A DNA stretch of 64,000 bases. It comes from Bradyrhizobium sp. NP1 (GTDB lineage: Bacteria; Pseudomonadota; Alphaproteobacteria; Rhizobiales; Xanthobacteraceae). Under the pieces are notes generated by a model. The model saw only the letters and a program-made list of their open reading frames with translations, ran no database searches and had not been told where the DNA came from. Position numbers and translations under genes: made by a program. The stretch spans positions 5,000,001 to 5,064,000 of the forward strand of contig NZ_CP127385.1 in assembly GCF_030378205.1 (NCBI RefSeq), in the 5' to 3' direction. Numbering within the stretch: position 1 is the first letter of the stretch; every line of letters starts with the position of its first letter. This document shows, piece by piece, positions 8,165 through 16,726 of this stretch.

Positions 8165-9790
8165 TCACTGCAGTCGACTGGGTTGCGATCGATCGACCTT
8201 TGCGTCGTCCAGGATCATGTCCGACGCTTTTTCCGCGATCATCACCGCAGGCGCATGTGTATTGCCCGAGACCAGCGTAGGCATGATCGAGCAGTCGACG
8301 ACCCGAAGACCACCGATCCCGTGAACGCGCAGCCGCGCGTCAGTCACCGCCATGGGATCGGAGCCCATCTTGCACGTGCCGGTCGGATGGAAGATGGTGG
8401 CGCCATATTCGCGCGCGAAATCGAGAATCTCGCTATCCGAGCGCACGGAGTCTCCGGGCTTGTACTCGCCCAGGATGTACGGCTTGAGCGCAGCCGTCGC
8501 GGCGAGCCGCCGCGCATACTTGATGGATTCTACTGCGCAGAGCCGATCCTTCTCGGCCGTAAGATAGTTCGGCTGCATCGCAGGCGGTTGCATCGGATCG
8601 GCGGACCTGATTTCCACCGATCCGCGGGATTCCGGCCGCAACTGGCAAACCGAGAATGTGCAGCCGGACCAGTCGTGAGGCTTGCCGCCGGCAAGATCGG
8701 CTGACAACGTGCCAAAATGAAATTGGATATCGGGAGTCTGCGATCCCGGGAGAACACGCGTGAAGAGGCCGCCCTGATTGATGCCGATGCCGAGCGGGCC
8801 TGTGCCCTTCAGCAGCCATTTCAGGCCGATGCGCGCCTGCCCTGCCAGCGTACGCAGATCATCGTTCGTCGTGATCGGCTTGGACACGCGGAACATCAGC
8901 CTGAACTGCAGATGGTCTTGCAGGTTCTGACCGACGCCCGGGAGTTCATGGGCGACTTCAATTCCGTGACGCCGCAACAGGCTTGCGGGGCCGATACCCG
9001 AGAGTTGCAGCAGTTGCGGACTTTGCAGCGCACCTGCCGAGAGGATCACCTCGCGCGCGGCACGCACTTCCCGGTTCGCTCCATTTTGCCGAAACCGCAC
9101 GCCGGCGACGCGACGGCCTTCCATGATCAGCGAGGTCGCCTGCGCCTCCGTTTCGACGCTGAGATTGGGTCGGCCCTTGGCCGGCCTGAGGTAGGCGACC
9201 GCCGAACTGTTGCGCCAGCCGTTGCGCGTAAATAGCTGGAAGTAGCCGACGCCCTCCTGGTCACCGCTGTTGAAGTCGCTGGTGTAGGGAACGCCTAGCT
9301 CCTTCGCCCCGCGGATGATGGCTTCCATCAGCTCATGTTTTTCGCGGATGTCGGAAGACCAAAGCGGACCATCGCCCCCGTGCGTCGCGCTCGCGCCACG
9401 GCTGTTGTGCTCGGATTTGATGAAACAGGGTAGAACGCTGTTCCAGTCCCATCCGGCGTTGCCGAGCTGGGCCCAATGATCATAGTCATCGCGCTGGCCG
9501 CGAATGAAAACCAGGCCGTTGATCGAGCTCGATCCTCCGAGCCCCCGTCCCCTCGGCCAATAGATCTTCCGACCATGCATCTCGGCCTCGGGCTCCGTGT
9601 AGAAGCCCCAGTTGTAGGCCTGGTGAAACATGGTCTTCCCGTAACCGATCGGGATGTGGATCCAGATGTAGTTGTCGCGGGGACCCGCCTCCAACAACAG
9701 AACCTTGTGCCGACCATCCGCGCTGAGCCGATTGGCCAGCACGCATCCCGACGACCCTGCCCCGACGATCACAAAATCGTATTCCGCCAC
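8165..9790 (-). CDS. GMC-family FAD alcohol dehydrogenase (candidate isethionate dehydrogenase, IseJ-like)
   Basis: 541 aa from a GTG start at 9790 behind GGAGG. It has the FAD dinucleotide motif VGAGSSGCVLANRL near the N-terminus, the GMC signature GRGLGGSSSINGLVFIRG, the second GMC signature GALQSPQLLQLSGIG, and the catalytic pair His468 (HPTGTCKMG) and His512 (GNTHAP). The fold is that of choline dehydrogenase. Known isethionate dehydrogenases that oxidise isethionate to sulfoacetaldehyde belong to this family. The neighbours (MFS permease, IclR regulator, xsc) make that substrate the best guess; other small alcohols remain possible. Confidence 0.8.
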   Translation of the reverse strand: MAEYDFVIVGAGSSGCVLANRLSADGRHKVLLLEAGPRDNYIWIHIPIGYGKTMFHQAYNWGFYTEPEAEMHGRKIYWPRGRGLGGSSSINGLVFIRGQRDDYDHWAQLGNAGWDWNSVLPCFIKSEHNSRGASATHGGDGPLWSSDIREKHELMEAIIRGAKELGVPYTSDFNSGDQEGVGYFQLFTRNGWRNSSAVAYLRPAKGRPNLSVETEAQATSLIMEGRRVAGVRFRQNGANREVRAAREVILSAGALQSPQLLQLSGIGPASLLRRHGIEVAHELPGVGQNLQDHLQFRLMFRVSKPITTNDDLRTLAGQARIGLKWLLKGTGPLGIGINQGGLFTRVLPGSQTPDIQFHFGTLSADLAGGKPHDWSGCTFSVCQLRPESRGSVEIRSADPMQPPAMQPNYLTAEKDRLCAVESIKYARRLAATAALKPYILGEYKPGDSVRSDSEILDFAREYGATIFHPTGTCKMGSDPMAVTDARLRVHGIGGLRVVDCSIMPTLVSGNTHAPAVMIAEKASDMILDDAKVDRSQPSRLQ

Positions 9791-9803
9791 ATTTCCTCCG
9801 ACG

Positions 9804-9840
9804 ATCTCATTGAATGAGATGTTTTATCTCGTATAATGAG
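9804..9840. promoter_or_regulatory. tandem operator-like palindromes, GMC/IclR divergent region
   Basis: A 17-base palindrome with perfect 8-base arms (ATCTCATT-G-AATGAGAT, 9804-9820) is followed by a second copy of the pattern ATCTC-N5-ATGAG at 9826-9840. The copies are 22 bases apart, two helical turns, which would let two regulator dimers bind the same face. They sit 14 bases upstream of the GMC start and 55 bases upstream of the IclR start. Binding by that IclR protein is inferred. Confidence 0.55.
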
Positions 9841-9894
9841 CCAAATTGCAAAACTTGTCAAAGTTGTTCACGTCTGGCGGAGAAGGTATTCGCA

Positions 9895-10689
9895 ATGTCG
9901 TCACAGCGGACACCAGCAGTCTCCGAACGCGCGCTCCGCCTTCTCGAGATCATCGCCGAAGCGGAGGAGCCGCCGACGCTCAATGAACTTGTCAACCGGA
10001 TCGAATTGCCGAAGGCGACCACACACCGCTTCGTCTCGCTGCTGGAGACGCTGGGCTTCGCCGAGCGCACGCTGGATGGACGGCACTATCAGGTCGGTCG
10101 CCGTCTGACCGCGCTCGCGATCGACGTGATGCGCAATTCGCTGAACCAGGCACCGCGCCGCGCCATTCTCGCCTCGCTGGTGAGCGAGATCGGCGAGACC
10201 TGCAACATCACGGTGCTCGACGGGGCCGAATTGGTTTATCTGGATCGCGTGGAGTCCGACTGGCCGCTGCAAATCCGCCTCAGCGTCGGATCGCGGGTCC
10301 CACTGCATTGCACGGCGAGCGGAAAGCTGTTTCTCAGTCTCGCCTCACCTCAGCTACGGCAGCCACTGATAAAGTCGCATCCGCTGCGGCGACACACGGC
10401 ACACACAATCACCGACCATGCGGCGCTAGAGATCGAGCTGGAGAAGATCAGGCAGACCAGGGTCGGAACGGACAATGAAGAATTCATCGACGGCATGGCT
10501 GCGGCGGCCGTCCCGGTATTCGATGCGCGCGGGAAGATTTGTGCCACCGTCGCCGTACACGGCCCGACGAGCCGACTGCCGCTTTCCCGTGCGATCGCAC
10601 ATGCGCCCGCGCTGCGAAGGGCCGCCGATCAGATTTCGCTGACATTTGTCGGATCGAAAACGCGCGAAACCAGCGGCCGATCCGAATAG
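9895..10689 (+). CDS. IclR-family transcriptional regulator (GMC/permease-linked)
   Basis: 264 aa from the ATG at 9895, which has GGAGAAGG upstream; an earlier in-frame Met at 9814 lies inside the operator region and is unlikely. Winged helix at about 10-70 (LNELVNRIELPKATTHRFVSLLETLGF) and IclR effector domain with GETCNITVLDG, YLDRVES and CTASGKLFLSL. Divergent from the GMC-MHS pair and probably its regulator. Paralogue of the IclR protein at 4989. Confidence 0.87.
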   Translation: MSSQRTPAVSERALRLLEIIAEAEEPPTLNELVNRIELPKATTHRFVSLLETLGFAERTLDGRHYQVGRRLTALAIDVMRNSLNQAPRRAILASLVSEIGETCNITVLDGAELVYLDRVESDWPLQIRLSVGSRVPLHCTASGKLFLSLASPQLRQPLIKSHPLRRHTAHTITDHAALEIELEKIRQTRVGTDNEEFIDGMAAAAVPVFDARGKICATVAVHGPTSRLPLSRAIAHAPALRRAADQISLTFVGSKTRETSGRSE

Positions 10690-10757
10690 GTTCAGACGAT
10701 CGCGGGCTCAGGATTGGCTCCGAAGACGGTCGACGGATCTCGGCGCCACGCCAATTT

Positions 10758-13136
10758 TCAGCCTCTCTTGTGGAGAACCGACCAGATCTTCTCGCGCGTC
10801 AGCGGCATGTCGAGGTGGACGACACCGTATTCCCTAAGCGCGTCCACGACGGCATTCACGACCGCGGGTGGCGAGCCGGTGGCACCCGCCTCCCCACACC
10901 CCTTGGCACCCAGGGGATTGGTCTGCGTCGGCGCTCCCTCGTACAACTCAACCTTGATGATCGAAATGTCGTCCGCGCGCGGCATACTGTAATCCATGAA
11001 GGACGCGGTGAGGAGCTGGCCGGCCTGATCGTATCGCGTATCCTCGAGCAGCGCCTGGCCGATACCTTGCACGACGCCGCCGAGCACCTGTCCTCGGACG
11101 ATAAGCGGATTGATGATACGGCCGAAATCGTCGACGACCGAATAATTGACGACGCGGGTGATGCCGGTATCGATGTCGATCTCGACCTCGCAGACGTGGC
11201 AACCGTTCGGATAGTTGAAAGCCTCTCGCTCATAACGCGCGATCTCGTCGAGTCCCGGACCGCCCTGCGGCGGCACCAGCTTCGGATCGAAGGCCGCGCG
11301 CACGACATCGGCGAAGGAAACGCTGTGATCGGTTCCGGCAACCGCATAGCGTCCCGGAACATATTCGACATCGGCCTCGCCGACCTCCAGAAGCTGCGAT
11401 GCAATGCGCTTGCCCCTGTCGATGATCTGCCGCGCCGCGAGGAGCACCGCGGTGCCGCCGAGTTGCAGCGAGCGCGACCCTCCGTGGCCACCGCCCTCCC
11501 TTGTCGCGTCGGTATCGGCCTGTCGAAACGAAAACTGATCCGGCGCGATCCCAAATTGAGCCGCGGCAATCTGAATGAAGGTGGTTTCGTGCCCCTGCCC
11601 GTTAGATTGAGTTCCGACGCTCAGCGTTGCGCGGCCGTCGGGCGAAAAAACGATTCTCGCAGCATCCGCCGGAGGCCCGAGCGTGGCTTCGAGGTAGTAG
11701 GCGACGCCCAGACCTCGAAGCTTGTTCTGCTTCCGCGCTACCTTGGCGCGTTTCGGAAAGTCTTTCTCGTCCGCCAGCTCCAGCGCCTTCGACAGGACAG
11801 TGTCGAAGGAGCCGACATCGATGTCACGTCCGAGCGCATTGCGATAGGGAAGCTGCGCCCGCTTGATGAGGTTCTTGCGCCTGAGCTTGACCGCCGAAAC
11901 ATTCAGCTCGCGTGCCGCCACGTCGATCGTGCGCTCCAGCAGATAGATCGCCTCCGGCCGCCCGGCGCCCCGATACGCGTCGACCGGTACCGTGTTGGTG
12001 AAAAACGCGCGCACCTCCATGGAAATCGCCGGGAGATCGTAGGCTCCGCCCAGCACCGCGGCCGTCGGCAAGGTCGGGATCAAGGCACCGTTGGTCGACA
12101 TGTAGGCGCCGAGATTTGCGATCGTATCGACGGCGAGCCCAACGAAGTGTCCGGCCGCATCGAGACCGAGCCGGACCGTCGTCACAAGATCGCGCGCATG
12201 CGCGTCGGAGACGAACGAACCGCCGCGGTCATTGATCCATTTGACCGTGCGTTTCAGCCGGTCGCAGGCGAACAGCGTCATCGCATGTTCCTGCTGCAAT
12301 TGATTCTTGCAGCCAAAGCCGCCGCCGACGTCGTCGGCCCGACAACGCAACTTGTCCTTCGGCCAACCGAACAGGTCGCAGATCAATCCCTGAAAGCCGA
12401 ACGGATTTTGGATCGAACCGGACAGTGTGAGCCGCTCTGTCCTGTCGTCATATCTTGCCACGACGCCACGGGGCTCCATGGAGTTCGGAACCAAACGGTT
12501 GTTTATCAGCTCAAGGGTGACGACATGCGCCGCATCCGCAAGCGCGCGCGCAGTCTTCGCCGCGTCGCCAACCCGCCAGGTAAAGGCCAGGTTGCGTGGC
12601 GCTTGATCGGGCCAAAGCTCCGGCGTTCCCGCGTCCATGGCACCGCGCAGGTCAACGTTGCAGGGCAGCGGCGCATATTCGACATCGACCAGCTCAAGCG
12701 CGTCCGCCGCCGATCGCGCCGTCTCGGCGACAACCATGACAACGCAATCGCCGACATGCCGCACCCGCCCTGTCGCAAGCCCTGGACGGGGCGGAGACGC
12801 GATCGCCGAACCATCAGCCTGCGTTATCGACGGTCGCAAGGGAAGGCCCGAAAGGCCGGCATTGCGCCAATCCTCGCCCGTGTAGACGGCGACCACGCCC
12901 GGAGAGGATTTGGCCGCCGTGACATTGATGCGGCGTATGTCCGCATGAGCGTGCGGGGAGCGCAGGAACGCCGCATGTAGCGCGCCGGACTCGCTGTCGT
13001 CATCGACGTAACGACCCGCACCCCTTACGAAGCGCAGATCCTCGATACGCCGAACCGGCTGACCGATGCCAAATTTTGCCAGGGCGCCGGCAGAGGCAGT
13101 ATCCGCCGGCGACAACGGCTCGATTTTTGTTTGCAT
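10758..13136 (-). CDS. molybdenum hydroxylase large subunit (CoxL-like, form II), orphan
   Basis: 792 aa from MQTKIEPLSPAD at 13136; the frame extends to 13214. Xanthine-oxidase-family catalytic subunit: N-terminal aldehyde-oxidase/hammerhead domain (RFVRGAGRYVDD, SPHAHADI), then molybdopterin-binding domains with VGGGFGCK (271-278), AYRGAGR (387-393) and the C-terminal catalytic Glu in KGCGEAG. AYRGAGR rather than AYxCSFR marks a form II protein, so true CO dehydrogenase activity is unlikely. The usual medium (FAD) and small (2Fe-2S) subunit genes are absent nearby. It begins 87 bases after the CoA-ligase alpha gene on the same strand and may be the last gene of that operon. Substrate unknown; an aldehyde or hydroxylated sulfonate is a guess from context. 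Confidence 0.85.
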   Translation of the reverse strand: MQTKIEPLSPADTASAGALAKFGIGQPVRRIEDLRFVRGAGRYVDDDSESGALHAAFLRSPHAHADIRRINVTAAKSSPGVVAVYTGEDWRNAGLSGLPLRPSITQADGSAIASPPRPGLATGRVRHVGDCVVMVVAETARSAADALELVDVEYAPLPCNVDLRGAMDAGTPELWPDQAPRNLAFTWRVGDAAKTARALADAAHVVTLELINNRLVPNSMEPRGVVARYDDRTERLTLSGSIQNPFGFQGLICDLFGWPKDKLRCRADDVGGGFGCKNQLQQEHAMTLFACDRLKRTVKWINDRGGSFVSDAHARDLVTTVRLGLDAAGHFVGLAVDTIANLGAYMSTNGALIPTLPTAAVLGGAYDLPAISMEVRAFFTNTVPVDAYRGAGRPEAIYLLERTIDVAARELNVSAVKLRRKNLIKRAQLPYRNALGRDIDVGSFDTVLSKALELADEKDFPKRAKVARKQNKLRGLGVAYYLEATLGPPADAARIVFSPDGRATLSVGTQSNGQGHETTFIQIAAAQFGIAPDQFSFRQADTDATREGGGHGGSRSLQLGGTAVLLAARQIIDRGKRIASQLLEVGEADVEYVPGRYAVAGTDHSVSFADVVRAAFDPKLVPPQGGPGLDEIARYEREAFNYPNGCHVCEVEIDIDTGITRVVNYSVVDDFGRIINPLIVRGQVLGGVVQGIGQALLEDTRYDQAGQLLTASFMDYSMPRADDISIIKVELYEGAPTQTNPLGAKGCGEAGATGSPPAVVNAVVDALREYGVVHLDMPLTREKIWSVLHKRG

Positions 13137-13223
13137 TATTCCACCTGCGGCCGGACGACGAAGCATCAGAACCCATTGGTGTCGTTTTTGCAAGTCAGGC
13201 TCAGGACAGATCACGATGCCGGA

Positions 13224-14120
13224 TTATTTCCGAGCCACCTGCGCATATTCCCTTGCGTTGAGTTCGGAAAGGAAAGCGGCGATTTCCATCGGCGTATCCG
13301 CAACCCTGACCCCGGCCCGCTCAAGCGCCGCCCGCTTTGGTCCGTAACCGCCCTGCCCGCCGCTAACGATCGCACCTGCGTGCCCCATCTTTTTGTCCGG
13401 AGGCGAGGAGCGCCCGGCGATGAAGGCACATACCGGCTTTCGCATCGAGCGCGCATATTCGGCTGCAGCCTCCTCCATCGATCCGCCGATTTCACCGACC
13501 AGCACGACTGACGTGGTCCGCTCGTCCCGATCCAGCGCCATCAGCGCATCAAGGCTCGTCGTGCCGATGATCGGATCGCCGCCGATTCCGATGAAGGCGG
13601 ATTGACCGTGCCCGGCCCGGGTCAGGTTCAGGCACATCAGTGTTCCGAGGCTGCCGCTGCGCGAGATGACGCCGACGGAGCCCGGCTTGAAGACGTTCGG
13701 GTTGTGACCCGGCATGATCCCGACGAAACCCTCCCCGGGCGTCACGATGCCCGCGGTATTCGGACCGACGATGCGGCTGTTCGAGCTCCGAAGGCGGGCG
13801 AAGATCTCCAGCACATCATGGCTCGGAATGTGCTCGGTCAAGGTGACGATCGTTCCGACACCGGCATCGATCGCGTCGATGATGGCGTCCTTCGCGAGTG
13901 CCGGCGGAATGAAGATGACCGAGACATCGCATTTTACATGCCGCGCCGCCTCTACGGCCGAGCTGAAGATCGGGACACCGAGATAGACCTCGCGGGCGCG
14001 CTTTGGATTGACGCCACCGACGACCTCGGTGCCGCATTCCATCATCTTTTCGGCCCAGAACGATCCCTGCTTGCCGGTGATGCCCTGAACCAGAACCTTT
14101 TGTCCACGTCGATATATCAT
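13224..14120 (-). CDS. ADP-forming acyl-CoA ligase alpha subunit (SucD-like; candidate sulfoacetate-CoA ligase)
   Basis: 298 aa, succinyl-CoA synthetase alpha fold: N-terminal CoA-binding Rossmann domain (VLVQGITGKQGSFWAEKM) and the ligase domain with the phospho-His at residue 247 (MGHAGAIVSGGQGGYG). The ATG overlaps the stop of the beta gene (ATGA), so the pair is translationally coupled. A genuine TCA-cycle sucCD pair would normally sit with other TCA genes. Here the partners are an acylating aldehyde dehydrogenase and an MFS carrier, which suits activation of a carboxylate such as sulfoacetate (the role proposed for SauPQ-type ligases). Malyl-CoA or other succinyl-CoA-like ligases are alternatives. 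Confidence 0.8.
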   Translation of the reverse strand: MIYRRGQKVLVQGITGKQGSFWAEKMMECGTEVVGGVNPKRAREVYLGVPIFSSAVEAARHVKCDVSVIFIPPALAKDAIIDAIDAGVGTIVTLTEHIPSHDVLEIFARLRSSNSRIVGPNTAGIVTPGEGFVGIMPGHNPNVFKPGSVGVISRSGSLGTLMCLNLTRAGHGQSAFIGIGGDPIIGTTSLDALMALDRDERTTSVVLVGEIGGSMEEAAAEYARSMRKPVCAFIAGRSSPPDKKMGHAGAIVSGGQGGYGPKRAALERAGVRVADTPMEIAAFLSELNAREYAQVARK

Positions 14121-15244
14121 CGTGCCGCCTCGACTGCCGCTTTCACGGCATCTTCCATGAGATCGTATGGTTCAAAACCAAGCTCGTCGCGAACAAGTTT
14201 GACCGCTTCGTCTTCGCCGGTGCCGTGGATGGTGAAGAACACCGGCACCTTCGGTCGCAGTTTCTTCCACGCGCGCACCACACCGTCGGCCATGACGTCT
14301 GTTCGCGCAAACGCTCCGCAAAAATTGATCACCAGGCTCTTGACGCCGGGGTTCGAAAGCACGAGGTCGAGCGCCACTTCCGCTTTTGTATAGGCCTCTC
14401 CTCCTATCTCGAGGAAATTCGCGGGCCGGCCGCCACAATGGTCGATGACGTCCATTGTAGTCATGGTCAGGCCGGCGCCATTGGCGAGCACGCCGACATT
14501 GCCGTCGAGCTGAATGAACTTCAGCCCATGTTCGGCACCGCGCGACTCCAGCGCCGTCATCCGCGGCGGCGACGCGACCTTGGCCAGTTCGGGCTGGCGT
14601 GCTGCGGAGGCGTCGTCCAGCACGAACTTGCAGTCCAGCGCGACCACTCGACCGTCTTTCAGGACCGCCAGCGGATTGATCTCGACAAGCTCGGCGTCCT
14701 TGGTGCTGAAAATGCGGTAAAGTCGGACCAATACATCGGCAATCGCGTCAGCCGCCGGGCCGAGGTCCAGCCCCTTGATCAATGCCGCCGCGTCGGCCGC
14801 GCCGAATCCGCGGCTGAGATCGACGACATGGCGTCTGATGGCCGCGGGCTTGTTCTCCGCGACTTCTTCGATATCCATGCCACCTTCGGTCGAAAACAGC
14901 ACCATCGGGCTGCGACTTCCCACGTCAGTCAGCACCGCCGCATATAGTTCACGCGCAATGGCGCATTGCTGCTCGACCAGGACACGCCCCACGGAGTGAC
15001 CCGCGATCGACATACCGATGATGGCGCGCGCCGCGGTCGCCGCTTCGTCAGGCGTGTTCGCCAGCTTAATGCCGCCGGATTTGCCGCGCTTGCCCGTCGG
15101 CACCTGGGCCTTCACGACGCTGGGACCGATCCTGGCGACGGCGTCGGAAGCTTCCTTGGGCGTCGAGCAGACCACGCCTTCAGGGATCGGCACCCCGGCC
15201 GGTTTGAGCACATTCAGTTTGGCCGCGAATTCCTCGAGATTCAT
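14117..15244 (-). CDS. ADP-forming acyl-CoA ligase beta subunit (SucC-like; candidate sulfoacetate-CoA ligase)
   Basis: 375 aa. N-terminal ATP-grasp domain (about 1-220; KAQVPTGKRGKSGGIKLA, EINPLAVLKDGRVVALDCK) and C-terminal ligase/CoA domain with GNVGVLANGAGLTMTTMD and INFCGAFARTDVMADGV. Pairs with the alpha subunit through a four-base overlap. It starts 11 bases after the aldehyde dehydrogenase stop. With the next gene upstream it would form a two-step ATP-driven route carboxylate to acyl-CoA to aldehyde. Confidence 0.82.
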   Translation of the reverse strand: MNLEEFAAKLNVLKPAGVPIPEGVVCSTPKEASDAVARIGPSVVKAQVPTGKRGKSGGIKLANTPDEAATAARAIIGMSIAGHSVGRVLVEQQCAIARELYAAVLTDVGSRSPMVLFSTEGGMDIEEVAENKPAAIRRHVVDLSRGFGAADAAALIKGLDLGPAADAIADVLVRLYRIFSTKDAELVEINPLAVLKDGRVVALDCKFVLDDASAARQPELAKVASPPRMTALESRGAEHGLKFIQLDGNVGVLANGAGLTMTTMDVIDHCGGRPANFLEIGGEAYTKAEVALDLVLSNPGVKSLVINFCGAFARTDVMADGVVRAWKKLRPKVPVFFTIHGTGEDEAVKLVRDELGFEPYDLMEDAVKAAVEAAR

Positions 15245-15255
15245 TGCAGCTAATC

Positions 15256-16683
15256 CTATCGTCCGTATCGTTTCCAGTGTGGCCCGAACAACTCCTCTTC
15301 CGACGGCTTGTCTTCCGCGATCGGCACCACCAAGTGCGTGATATTGAGGAAGTGCTTGTAGTTCAGGTTCTCGGAAATGCTGTTCTTCTGCCAGGAGCCG
15401 CAGCCCATCGTCAGCGTGAACTCGAGACCGCTGTCAAAGCCTCCGCCGTTGCCGAACGTGTGCGCGAAATTGACCAGCACGCGCACGACCGGCAACTGTT
15501 CGGCGAGTTCGCGCGCCCGCGCCATGTTTGTGGTGTGCAGGCCCATGGAGTGGCCCTTGCCCTGGAAATCAAGAATCTTGCGGATGGTCTCTGCCGCCGC
15601 CTTGAAATCCGGCGCACGATAGACCGTGAGGACCAACGCGAGCTTTTCGCCGGAGAGTGGATAGGCCTTGCCGATACCCGTCTCCTCGACCAGCAGGAAC
15701 TTCGCAGACTTCGCTTCGGCGGGAAGGTCAAAGCTGTCGGCAAGGACTGGCATGTCGCGAGCGATCAGATGACGATTGAGCTTGCCGTTCTTCCACAACT
15801 CGCCCTGAACCCGCTTCTTTTGCGCTTCGTCGACGAGATAGCCGCCGGCCTTCTTGAGCGCCTCGATCGCCGCGTCGTAGACCGATGAGACGATCACGAC
15901 GGCATTCTCGGACGAGCATGACGTCGCGTTGTCGAAGGTCTTCGACGCGCAAATCTTCTGAGCGGCGGCGGTCAGATCGGCGGTTTCGTCGACGATGACA
16001 GGCACATTTCCAGCGCCCACGCCGATTGCAGGCGTACCACTGCGATAGGCGCGACGTACGTTGTCCTGCGAGCCGGTGACCACGACCAGATCTACCGCTT
16101 CCATGATCGCCTGCGTTGTCTCCTTGGTCACCGGATTCGGCAGAATCTGGACCAAGTCCTTCGGAAGACCGATGGCGTCGAGCGCACTGCGCATATATTC
16201 CACGGCAAGGGCCGTGGTCCGATAACCCAGCGGCGACGGCGCGATGATCACCGCATTGCGTCCCTTGATAGCCATCATGGTCTTGTTGACGGGCGTGGCG
16301 CCGGGATTTGTCGAGGGCGTAATTGCGCCGATGACTCCCATGGGTTTGGCGAACTTGACAATGCCGCGCTTGTCGTCGCGCTCGATTTCGCCGACCGACT
16401 TCACTCTCAACAGGTCACGCAACGTACCGAACGTCTTGCGTTGCTTCTTGATGATCTTGTCGGGAACGTTGCCCAGCCCGGTATCGACGACCGCGAGCTC
16501 CGCAAGCTCGCGCGCATGTTCCGGCTTGTAGAGCGACCATGCGATCGCACGCACGGCCTCATCGACACGGGCCTGATCGGCGTCCGCAAATCCTTCTTGC
16601 GCAATTCTCGCCTTGCGCATCAGGTCCGCGGCGATCATCTCTGCATTCGCAACCAGGTTATCGATTTCAGCGACTGCGCTCAT
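15256..16683 (-). CDS. sauS: CoA-acylating aldehyde dehydrogenase, sulfoacetaldehyde dehydrogenase (SauS-like)
   Basis: 475 aa from ATG at 16683 (MSAVAEIDNLV), preceded by GGAG at nine bases; in-frame ATGs also occur at 16692 and 16698. The fold is that of the acylating ALDH branch (EutE/AdhE N-terminal type): GVIGAITPSTNPGATP, catalytic Cys256 in NATSCSSENAVV, GNVPVIVD, and the C-terminal FAHTFGNGGGFDSGLEFTLTMGCGSW (in two blocks). In sulfoacetate users SauS reduces sulfoacetyl-CoA to sulfoacetaldehyde with NADPH. The flanking CoA ligase, MFS permease and nearby xsc all agree with that role. Other acyl-CoA substrates cannot be excluded. Confidence 0.8.
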   Translation of the reverse strand: MSAVAEIDNLVANAEMIAADLMRKARIAQEGFADADQARVDEAVRAIAWSLYKPEHARELAELAVVDTGLGNVPDKIIKKQRKTFGTLRDLLRVKSVGEIERDDKRGIVKFAKPMGVIGAITPSTNPGATPVNKTMMAIKGRNAVIIAPSPLGYRTTALAVEYMRSALDAIGLPKDLVQILPNPVTKETTQAIMEAVDLVVVTGSQDNVRRAYRSGTPAIGVGAGNVPVIVDETADLTAAAQKICASKTFDNATSCSSENAVVIVSSVYDAAIEALKKAGGYLVDEAQKKRVQGELWKNGKLNRHLIARDMPVLADSFDLPAEAKSAKFLLVEETGIGKAYPLSGEKLALVLTVYRAPDFKAAAETIRKILDFQGKGHSMGLHTTNMARARELAEQLPVVRVLVNFAHTFGNGGGFDSGLEFTLTMGCGSWQKNSISENLNYKHFLNITHLVVPIAEDKPSEEELFGPHWKRYGR

Positions 16684-16726
16684 TGTTTCCATCTCCATTC
16701 CTGTGACATTGAATCCAGTGCGGCGA

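Noticed and set aside
10539..12980. 813-codon open frame on the plus strand opposite the molybdenum hydroxylase gene
   Set aside because: Composition is Arg/Asp-rich nonsense typical of the antisense of GC-rich coding DNA; the reverse strand has the recognised motifs.
10758..13136. Carbon monoxide dehydrogenase large subunit (CoxL)
   Set aside because: The active-site motif is AYRGAGR (form II), not AYxCSFR, and the partner subunits are missing, so CO oxidation is not supported.
13224..15244. Housekeeping succinyl-CoA synthetase (sucCD)
   Set aside because: Not excluded by motifs alone, but the operon partners (acylating aldehyde dehydrogenase, MFS permease) and nearby xsc argue for another carboxylate; kept as an alternative.
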